Part shown: piece by piece, positions 6,239-12,285 of the stretch
Layout: every line of letters begins with the position of its first letter
Numbering within the stretch: position 1 is the first letter of the stretch
NCBI GenBank assembly: GCA_029940175.1
Contig: JAOZRM010000085.1
Span: 1-12,285, forward strand
Length of the DNA: 12,285 nt
Reading direction: 5' to 3'
Origin: Candidatus Sabulitectum sp.
GTDB lineage: Bacteria; Fermentibacterota; Fermentibacteria; Fermentibacterales; JCC-6
The notes under the pieces: generated by a model
What the model was told of the DNA's origin: nothing
Database searches by the model: none
Seen by the model: only the letters and a program-made list of their open reading frames with translations
Program-made: the position numbers and the translations under genes

Positions 6239-6488
6239 ATTGCGTAGCAATATATTACATCCTACAGAAGTCCTACAGAATACAGACAGATCTGATACAA
6301 GTCACTGCAATAGCGAACACTTACATCAGGAGGAAGTTTCCGAAAAAAACAGAAGTCGAACAGTTTCAGAACAGAAACCTGACAGTACTTTGCACAAAAA
6401 GTGTGCGCTATGTGTACGGTTAAAAAATGTACTTGAAGAACTGCAGCTGGTTATGAATTCCTGGTCGGAATTACCGGAGGCAATACGA

Positions 6489-6523
6489 AATGCAATCCTG
6501 GCAATGATACAAACTCTGAAATA
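6489..6523 (+). repeat. 35-bp dispersed repeat, copy 2
   Basis: Matches 2738-2772 at 33 of 35 positions, in direct orientation. It is the 3' end of the orphan ORF and terminates with it at the TAG. The two copies are 3,751 bp apart (start to start) and bracket the mobile-mystery operon, the RCC1-repeat gene and the att scar. Confidence 0.6.
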
Positions 6524-6695
6524 GAAAATCCTGTTAGTTACTTCACACTGGACTTATGTGGAAGTGCTGTATGGAGTTAAAAGGCTAAAAAGACTTGACT
6601 TGATCTCTGATAGATCATCTATTTTAGGGTAACAGTAGTACTCAATCGCCTCCTCTGTAGAGCTGCTCAGAATAGGGAGGATTACGCTTCCTCTA

Positions 6696-7781
6696 TTACT
6701 CTGGTTCTCTAACCAGCCTTAAACCACAACTTATGCTCCATTGATCCTCACCGAGTTTGCTACGAGTAGCGCTTCTAAGGAATTGGGCATTGTTGCTCCA
6801 GCTACCTCCCCGTTGCACCCGGTAACCCAAATTTCCACCAGTTACCCAGGCACTGCCGTCTGAGGGAGCACCCACATAGTTATCATGGTGGATATCCTGA
6901 CACCATTCGTACACATTGCCTGCAATGTCATACAGACCCCAGTTATTTGGTTCCAATCCCCCCACCTCGTGCGTGCGACCGTTGGAATTGGGATTGTACC
7001 AGCCGTAAGGAGAAATTGCCTCCGGGGAGTTGTCGTCACCCCAGAAGAAGGATGTTTGGGTGCTTGCTCTACAGGCATACTCCCATTCAGCTTCGCTGGG
7101 CAATCGGTAGTTGTAGTAAGGGTCCATCTCACTGAGAGTTTCTATAAACAACACACAGTCATTCCAGCTTACGGATTCAACAGGAAGGCTATCTCCATAA
7201 GAATTAGAAGGGTTCTCGTTCATGACATTCTTCCAGGTTAACTGTCGCACTTCAGTTCTCATGATTTCAAATGAATTTGAGAAAGTTACTATATGAAATG
7301 GTGATTCACCAGGTTGATGGTACCAATCACCTTCCTCAGAACCCATGGAGAAAGAACCTGCAGGAATCTCAGAGAAACCACCTAAGTGATAACCTTCAAT
7401 GGTGAACTGGGCACTGTAGGCAGTGTCACCCTCAACGGTGTATAACCTAAGCCTGTAGTCATCCCCCATGCCGAATGTATCGGGTACTTGCTCATCAAAG
7501 ATCCTGGTGCCAGTATTTAGAAACCAGTTACCAAATTGAGTGACAAGGGAGTCTCCTTTGAGTATCTCAGCATTGATTTGAAAAGAATCATCAATCGGCA
7601 GGTAATCATAGGTCACCAGTGTCTCTGTTTGCCAAAGCTGCCAGACTGTACCCTCTGCAGGGAGATAAACATCGAAATCACTCTGAAAACCGTTATCAGG
7701 TTCTGTCCCGGAAGGGTTACTGCAAGAGGAATAGAGAAGAGCAATCAGCACAGCACAGCAAACAAGAAGTAATTTTATCAT
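6696..7781 (-). CDS. Lipoprotein with FGE-sulfatase (SUMF1-like) domain, 361 aa
   Basis: Residues 1-19 are a hydrophobic leader followed by C20 (LLYSSC), a probable lipoprotein acylation site, though -3 is Tyr and not Leu/Val. Residues 36-130 form a beta-sandwich resembling the fold found in Ser/Thr-rich anchor proteins (VYLPAEGTVWQLWQTETLVT...). Residues 139-358 are an FGE-sulfatase/SUMF1-type domain: IPAGSFSMGSEEGDW, PVESVSWNDC, YRLPSEAEWEYACR, WGLYDIAGNVYEW, RGGSWSNNAQFLRSATR, GLRLVRE. In true formylglycine-generating enzymes the segment after GGSW carries the active-site cysteines; here it is SNNAQF, so sulfatase activation is unlikely. Many such domains act as ligand-binding or structural modules. 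Last gene of a three-gene operon, 6 bp after the preceding stop, with a weak AGG ribosome-binding site. Confidence 0.88.
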   Translation of the reverse strand: MIKLLLVCCAVLIALLYSSCSNPSGTEPDNGFQSDFDVYLPAEGTVWQLWQTETLVTYDYLPIDDSFQINAEILKGDSLVTQFGNWFLNTGTRIFDEQVPDTFGMGDDYRLRLYTVEGDTAYSAQFTIEGYHLGGFSEIPAGSFSMGSEEGDWYHQPGESPFHIVTFSNSFEIMRTEVRQLTWKNVMNENPSNSYGDSLPVESVSWNDCVLFIETLSEMDPYYNYRLPSEAEWEYACRASTQTSFFWGDDNSPEAISPYGWYNPNSNGRTHEVGGLEPNNWGLYDIAGNVYEWCQDIHHDNYVGAPSDGSAWVTGGNLGYRVQRGGSWSNNAQFLRSATRSKLGEDQWSISCGLRLVREPE

Positions 7782-7787
7782 TCTAAC

Positions 7788-9185
7788 CTACTCAATCAGA
7801 ACACAGTTTTGAACACAGCTGAACTCGGGGGCTTTAAGCCTGACAATGTAACAACCCGATGGCTCATTATCAGGCGTCCAAACAGAGCTGTGGCTCCCTG
7901 AGGAAAGATTTCCATCATAGATAACCTCAACGAGCCTTCCTGAAAGGTCATACACTGCCAGAGTTATTTCAGAAGCTTCATTAAGGTTGAAGTTAACAGT
8001 TAAGGATTCTGCGAAAGGATTAGATGAAAGGGATGTTATCTCCACTGCTGCAGGTGTGGAGCCCTCAATGCCTGTTTCAGGCTCATAACGGAGAATCGTT
8101 CCTGGAGTTTCACCTCCGCAAACTATATAGCCTCCAGAGGATAATTGCCGAATGCATTGTATATCCCTTATTTCCCAGACAATGTCTCCCCACTGCAAGT
8201 TGCCTTCGGAATCGAATTTAACAGCCACACCTGTCTGAATACCATATGGAGGTTCTGGACCTGGTGTGTTTTCTCCTCCGTAGATGTACCCTCCATCCAT
8301 AGTATTGTTGATGGAATGACCATAGGGATATGTGTAATATGGAATCTCAAAGTACCATTCTAAATTGCCCAACGCATCGGTGTGTGCAATGTACGGAAAG
8401 TATGATGTCACAAAGGTAAAACCCTCCTCAATGGTTGAGCCAGTCATATCTCCACCGTGGTAACCTGGACTAAGTAGAGCTGGGAAGTCATCAGCTTCCC
8501 AAAGTAACTCTCCACTTTCCTGATTAAAGGATATAATTCTTGTTCCTCCACGCCCTCCACCATAAATAGGTGCGTGGATAAATACAATAAGCTGGTCATC
8601 GAATTCAAGTATTCGCATAGCTCGATTGGCATAATTCCTTTTAAACCTTGCACTCCAGAGAGAGTCCCCCTGTGAATCTGTAACCATTACGAATGAGTTT
8701 GCATATCCAGACGAAACTGGTGCCAAATTTCCGCACAAAGCTAAGTTACCATTGTTCAGCGGAAGAATACAAGTAGCTACATCATTTGAATCAGGGAAAT
8801 CGTACAGCTGGGACCAAAGAAGATTACCTGAAGAGCTGAGTTTAAGAAGAAACATGCCCTTTGTGGCTGCACTACTGTCGCGGCAAATACCCGACGCAAC
8901 GAATGACCCATCTGGCAGTTCTTCAACCCAATACGCAAATGTATTCAGTAGCAGGCCAGGGATACCTGATTCCCAAACCAGAACACCGCTTTCATCGTAC
9001 AAAAAAACAGTTCTCGCATAATCCGGATAATACTTCCTACCGGCAACAATGAACTGATTACTTGATGTCTCATGTACATCGTATAAAATAGTTCCATAAT
9101 CAGTGGTCCATGAAATACTCGGAGGATCCATAGCAAATCCAATTGTACATAGAAGAAGTGGTAGAATGATAGATATCTTTCTCAT
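7788..9185 (-). CDS. Secreted beta-propeller-like protein with T9SS-like sorting domain, 465 aa
   Basis: ATG 9185 follows AGGAGA with a 6-base gap. Residues 1-18 (MRKISIILPLLLCTIGFA) are a signal peptide. Residues 20-365 contain repeated strands of the type 'DESGVLVWES', 'SSSGNLLWSQLYD', 'DSQGDSLWSARF', 'DALGNLEWYFEI', 'DSEGNLQWGD', alternating with 'GGYI(Y/V)xGG'. This is the repeat style of PQQ/SBBP-like propellers common in FCB exported proteins. Residues 370-465 begin with ETGIEGS and hold SNPFAESLTVNF and VYDLSGRLV, the FlgD-like/T9SS type A sorting fold. Surface delivery is inferred from this tail. Middle gene of the operon, 9 bp after the preceding stop. Confidence 0.85.
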   Translation of the reverse strand: MRKISIILPLLLCTIGFAMDPPSISWTTDYGTILYDVHETSSNQFIVAGRKYYPDYARTVFLYDESGVLVWESGIPGLLLNTFAYWVEELPDGSFVASGICRDSSAATKGMFLLKLSSSGNLLWSQLYDFPDSNDVATCILPLNNGNLALCGNLAPVSSGYANSFVMVTDSQGDSLWSARFKRNYANRAMRILEFDDQLIVFIHAPIYGGGRGGTRIISFNQESGELLWEADDFPALLSPGYHGGDMTGSTIEEGFTFVTSYFPYIAHTDALGNLEWYFEIPYYTYPYGHSINNTMDGGYIYGGENTPGPEPPYGIQTGVAVKFDSEGNLQWGDIVWEIRDIQCIRQLSSGGYIVCGGETPGTILRYEPETGIEGSTPAAVEITSLSSNPFAESLTVNFNLNEASEITLAVYDLSGRLVEVIYDGNLSSGSHSSVWTPDNEPSGCYIVRLKAPEFSCVQNCVLIE

Positions 9186-9194
9186 CTCTATCTC

Positions 9195-11996
9195 CTATTC
9201 TGTTAACTTAATCCAGCCAATTCTCACTTGTTTCTCGACATTACCCGAATTGAATTCCAACCATAATCTAATCACATTTTCACTAGCCCAACCAGAAGAT
9301 TCATCAGTGAGGTCAAAAGGTCCGATCTCACCCCATTCGGTTCCTATTCCGGTATCAAGCTCAAGACTAGATTCTCTCCCTCCTTCATACCGCCAGTGTA
9401 CTGTAACCGTTAGTGGTCCACTAGCTTTAGCAATCATTCTAAATTGATCATACAGACTGGTGTCAATGTATTCCGTACTATCAGAGCCAAGATTGAGCTC
9501 AAGCCTGTTTGATAAACTTGGATTTATGATACTACCTTCAAACATCCCGCTAATTGAGTCTGAGAATGTTGAAGACCATCCAGACACCGAAATGACATCA
9601 TTTGTGTGCCATGCCGGTGCACCAGGACCTGTAACTTCTGTCATGTTCCAGGGGTTATCAAGAACTGTCTTTGCATAGTCTCTTGGGGTGATCTGGAATA
9701 CTACTGTTGTGCTGTTGTCATCAGTATCTGGTTCATTAATAATAGCTTCAGCTTCGATCTCAAGAATGTGAATGCCTATATCTTCAGAGTCTGTTCTCCA
9801 TCTAAAGGTAACATCTTGATCATCACAGACATACCCAGCACTAGATAAACCGCTAAAGCTTATTGTATCAGAATCAAGGATTACTTCATCTGCCAGATCG
9901 GTTAGATGAACAATGACATCAGATGCTGCAACTGTTCCCATATTGTAGAAAGTAGCATTAACAGAAACGACGGTTTCAGCAGAGAAGCTGTAATCTTTTG
10001 TGTTGGGTGCACCTCCCTCGCTGGCACTGATATCTGGCTCTGTGATTCTGATATCTGCTGGAAGACCTCCTCCAAAGAACTGTACAAGTCTGCTTTGACC
10101 TGGATCCAAAGTATCCCTGAAGAATCGATAATCGTAATCAAAATCTGTTTCCATATCAATCAGGAACCTTCTACTGTGATCAAGTATCTCTGAGTCGAAT
10201 GCAATACCGCTAGGAGTGGTGCCGGGATAAAGAGCTATTTTCACTGGTATCCAAGCATCATAGCAATTTCTGTTCACATAGAAAGCATAGCCATTATCAC
10301 TACCATCGTTGAAGAGTCTTACTTGCGGTTCAACTCTACCATTAGGTGATGTGATCTCCAGGCATTCAGCGTAGCCTTCCCACCAGTGAAGAGTTGTTAT
10401 CTCCAGAGCTATGGTCGCTATCTCTCCCAATGTTGCTCTCATACTGTTCCACAGTCGACCATAAGCTGCAAATTTCCAGACCATGTAATTCTCAGTTGTT
10501 CTTTGGCTGCCCGATATAGTATCTGGTCTCGCAGGTAAATCCCATAATGGATCAAAGTCATCACACAACCTACAGGAATCTGAGAACGGTGGGAATGAGT
10601 CTGGTGGAATTATGTTATAGTCAATCCTCCAGCGGTGGGTGTAAACCCACTCTTCATAAGGAATGTCAAAGGGAAGATTGTTGTTATCCACCAGACCTGA
10701 AGTATACACCGAATCACCATTTGCTCCGATGTTTCTGTAGGTCCGCAGGCAATAAGGGAATATGCCCACAGCCCCCCGCATCAGAGCAATGTTGCAGTTC
10801 ATTAAGAATTCTTGAGGAGTTGGGATTCTATAAGAGTATGAGCCATAGCTAACCTCAGATGAGTCAGAATTCCACATCACATCCCCACCGCATTTCCCTA
10901 TTATCTGAGGATAATAGTATGCTGGTATTTCTCTTTCCTGGTCTAGGGCAACTTGCCGAACTGCAATAAAAGTTGAATCCATACCCTCTTCAAAATGTTC
11001 AAGTAACAAAATGTCTTCAGCTCCACTCACTTGATTATCATAAGAATGAGAAGCTAGCCAAGCGGTACCAACCTGACGAATAGGATAACAATCCCAAATA
11101 AAAAATTCTGGTCTGTTTTGCACAAGTATAGGCATTGATGGTGATCCGTACCCCTGATACTCCATATTGAGATAGGATTCAATTGAGTTCACCTGGTCAG
11201 TGAAAGTTCCATACTCAACCTCAGCATAGCACCAGTCAATACTATGAAATAGACCGAAGACAGATACGAGTGTGTGCTCGCTGTCACCTTCTTCAATCTC
11301 GTGCTTCAGCCAGGAGAAAGTACCTTCCGGATCCACTTCCTCCAAAGTAGGAAGAGAATCTTGCCCCCTGTCCTGGGTAAACATATTCGGGATATAGTCA
11401 TCAATATAAGCAGCCACTGAATCAGAACCTGTCCAGATAGAATCATGGACCATACGTCTCCATTGCCTGGACGGAGCTTCATCGAAGCAGTTGTAAAACC
11501 AGACCTGATCCACATCACCAAAATAGGTGTTCATTACCTGTATTTCAGCCTCTAAAGAATCCTCAAACTCCGGCGCAGATAAATAAGCTATAACCGTATC
11601 CTTCAAAAAAGTTGTACCGTTGACCACTTCCCCATACCATTCAGGGCGGCCATAGGCAGTAGTATCAGAAAAGGAGTTATAGGAAAGTCGTGCAACTCGA
11701 TCTTTTGGCCAACCTGCCCACTTTGCCACAGGATTTGGTGCAATGCAAACGAAAATTCCTGTCTCATCTGCAGAAGCAATTAACTTGTTGTATACTTCTA
11801 CTGCTGAATGGCCTCCAACTTGCAGGACGTCAAAATAATTCCACGACAGCAGACAGAATAGGCTTAGGTTAATCTCATTAAAGTTTGGCCGATCTGCGAC
11901 AATAGGGATTGAGTTTGACGGTGGACTATCAGATAAAGCAAATGTTATCAAGAATAATACTGCTGCAACCAAGAGAATCCTTCGACTACTTTTCAT
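9195..11996 (-). CDS. Large secreted multidomain protein, putative glycoside hydrolase with CARDB domain, 933 aa
   Basis: ATG 11996 follows AGAGGA. Residues 1-22 (MKSSRRILLVAAVLFLITFA-LS) are a signal peptide. Residues about 30-560 look like a TIM-barrel-type carbohydrate-active region, with alternating strands and helices and acidic strand ends (VWFYNCFDEAPSRQW near 165-178; FFIWDCYPIRQVG; LLLEHFEEGMDSTF; GAVGIFPYCLRTY). I cannot name a GH family or fix the catalytic pair. Residues about 570-645 are a beta-sandwich ending LDPGQSRLVQFF. Residues about 665-770 match a CARDB adhesion-type domain (VSVNATFYNMGTVAASDVIV ... IGIHILEIEAEAIINEPDTDDNST). Residues about 775-933 are jelly-roll-like (YDQFRMIAKASGPLTVTVHW ... 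VRIGWIKL), resembling a carbohydrate-binding module. It has no sorting domain of its own. First gene of the operon. Confidence 0.8.
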   Translation of the reverse strand: MKSSRRILLVAAVLFLITFALSDSPPSNSIPIVADRPNFNEINLSLFCLLSWNYFDVLQVGGHSAVEVYNKLIASADETGIFVCIAPNPVAKWAGWPKDRVARLSYNSFSDTTAYGRPEWYGEVVNGTTFLKDTVIAYLSAPEFEDSLEAEIQVMNTYFGDVDQVWFYNCFDEAPSRQWRRMVHDSIWTGSDSVAAYIDDYIPNMFTQDRGQDSLPTLEEVDPEGTFSWLKHEIEEGDSEHTLVSVFGLFHSIDWCYAEVEYGTFTDQVNSIESYLNMEYQGYGSPSMPILVQNRPEFFIWDCYPIRQVGTAWLASHSYDNQVSGAEDILLLEHFEEGMDSTFIAVRQVALDQEREIPAYYYPQIIGKCGGDVMWNSDSSEVSYGSYSYRIPTPQEFLMNCNIALMRGAVGIFPYCLRTYRNIGANGDSVYTSGLVDNNNLPFDIPYEEWVYTHRWRIDYNIIPPDSFPPFSDSCRLCDDFDPLWDLPARPDTISGSQRTTENYMVWKFAAYGRLWNSMRATLGEIATIALEITTLHWWEGYAECLEITSPNGRVEPQVRLFNDGSDNGYAFYVNRNCYDAWIPVKIALYPGTTPSGIAFDSEILDHSRRFLIDMETDFDYDYRFFRDTLDPGQSRLVQFFGGGLPADIRITEPDISASEGGAPNTKDYSFSAETVVSVNATFYNMGTVAASDVIVHLTDLADEVILDSDTISFSGLSSAGYVCDDQDVTFRWRTDSEDIGIHILEIEAEAIINEPDTDDNSTTVVFQITPRDYAKTVLDNPWNMTEVTGPGAPAWHTNDVISVSGWSSTFSDSISGMFEGSIINPSLSNRLELNLGSDSTEYIDTSLYDQFRMIAKASGPLTVTVHWRYEGGRESSLELDTGIGTEWGEIGPFDLTDESSGWASENVIRLWLEFNSGNVEKQVRIGWIKLTE

Positions 11997-12038
11997 GTCT
12001 TCCTCTTTCTGTCCTAGTAATTAGCTGTTAATCTTCCA

Positions 12039-12069
12039 ATATTAGGATGCAGGGGGGGGGGGATGTCAA
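12039..12069 (-). promoter_or_regulatory. Promoter of the 11996-6696 operon with poly-C spacer
   Basis: On the minus strand a consensus TTGACA (12069-12064) and TAATAT (12044-12039) are separated by 19 bp that consist of T, eleven Cs, T and GCATCC. The predicted start near 12032 leaves a leader of about 36 nt ending in a good Shine-Dalgarno (AGAGGA). The spacer is 2 bp longer than optimal. Loss of two Cs would restore 17 bp. Confidence 0.6.
12052..12062. repeat. Homopolymer tract, 11 G on plus / 11 C on minus
   Basis: Eleven consecutive G (plus strand), the only long homopolymer of G/C in the window, located between the -35 and -10 of the operon promoter. Such tracts slip during replication in phase-variable bacterial promoters. 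They are also a frequent source of sequencing length errors. Confidence 0.9.
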
Positions 12070-12070
12070 G

Positions 12071-12285
12071 GTGCGGGATTTGATTGCTGGCTTAGTTACG
12101 TAGTACGCGGTAATAATTACAGCCCTGTCCAAGATAAATTCCTAAGTTAAGAAAAGTGCCCTTTTCCGTTCGAATGATTAGAATTTAAGTGCAAACCAGA
12201 ATTCAATCTCGAACAAAGAAGGGCATCGCTAACCCGGAAATCTCATTAATAGCATTGTGAAGGCCGTTTCAAAGTGTTATATTAC
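12071..12285. other. Non-coding right edge
   Basis: Apart from the hairpin at 12157-12225 there is no ORF of note, no tRNA and no clear promoter. The divergent neighbour of the 933-aa gene, if any, lies beyond the window. Confidence 0.4.
12157..12225. repeat. Long imperfect hairpin / inverted repeat
   Basis: The arms 12157-12186 and 12199-12225 pair as TGCCC/GGGCA, TTTT/AGAA (one G-U), a CC/AA mismatch, GTTCGA/TCGAAC, a two-base bulge, GATT/AATC, a one-base bulge and GAATT/AATTC, leaving a 12-base loop. About 24 pairs form in a 69-base element. There is no T run on either side, so it is a poor intrinsic terminator. It could be a palindromic dispersed repeat, a MITE-like or IS-end remnant, or a structured leader or trailer of a gene beyond the window. 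Confidence 0.6.

Larger units (their letters stand above)
6198..6524 (+). pseudogene. Orphan ORF reading out of a tRNA-like scar
   Basis: The frame is open from 6198 to TAG 6524. Its beginning (WWRRLDSNP) is simply the antisense of the tRNA-like 3' end, so the N-terminal part is not a real protein sequence. The first usable start is TTG 6240 (94 aa), with no clear ribosome-binding site. The C-terminus (LEELQLVMNSW, SELPEAIRNAILAMIQTLK) resembles, from memory, the W..LPEAI+.AILAM+ ending of short ORFs next to integration scars in several phyla. Homologous bases recur at 2738-2772. Whether it is translated is doubtful. Confidence 0.4.

Noticed and set aside
6213..6310. Intact tRNA gene on the minus strand
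   Set aside because: Only the 3' 25 or so bases fit. The T-stem 5' strand does not pair and no anticodon arm or matching acceptor strand lies upstream.
6601..6617. Inverted repeat TGATCT-N5-AGATCA as terminator of the 6696 operon
   Set aside because: AT-rich 6-bp stem with no T run on the minus strand; could be chance.

Overview
The window looks like a chromosomal piece from an uncultured bacterium of the FCB superphylum type. Candidatus Fermentibacteria or a relative would fit, but that placement is inferred from protein style only and no ribosomal gene is present. Almost every large gene encodes an exported protein. Two of them (4505-5707 and 7788-9185) end in the same FlgD-like/T9SS-type sorting fold behind an identical ETGIEGS linker. 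Base composition is moderate, with no strong skew that I can see.

Layout. Positions 1-485 (+) are the 3' end of an outer-membrane-barrel-like protein cut by the window edge. After a 385-bp intergenic stretch comes 871-2712 (+), an exported 613-aa protein with a carboxypeptidase-regulatory-like N-terminal domain, whose best promoter would start transcription at about its ATG. Positions 2713-3025 hold a 35-bp repeat copy and a striking array of three palindromes spaced exactly 33 bp apart. These lead into a two-gene toxin-antitoxin-like operon at 3026-4071 (+): an XRE-type HTH protein overlapping a Fic-domain protein by four bases. This is the 'mobile mystery protein A / B' pair. Convergent to it, 4505-5707 (-) encodes a secreted RCC1-repeat protein with seven 39-residue repeats.

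Positions 5708-6695 are a graveyard region. It holds a frameshifted gene remnant (-), a 3'-terminal tRNA/tmRNA fragment that breaks off inside the T arm (a likely phage- or island-type attachment scar), an orphan ORF reading out of that scar, and the second copy of the 35-bp repeat. The two repeat copies bracket the mobile-mystery operon, the RCC1 gene and the att scar.

Positions 11996-6696 (-) form a three-gene operon with 6-9 bp gaps: a 933-aa secreted multidomain protein resembling a glycoside hydrolase plus CARDB plus a carbohydrate-binding-like domain, a 465-aa secreted beta-propeller-like protein with the sorting domain, and a 361-aa lipoprotein with an FGE-sulfatase (SUMF1-like) domain lacking the catalytic cysteines. 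Its likely promoter has a consensus TTGACA followed by an 11-base poly-C tract before the -10. This is the architecture of phase-variable promoters and, with the 33-bp operator array, one of the two most interesting signals here. The right edge (12157-12225) carries a long imperfect hairpin.
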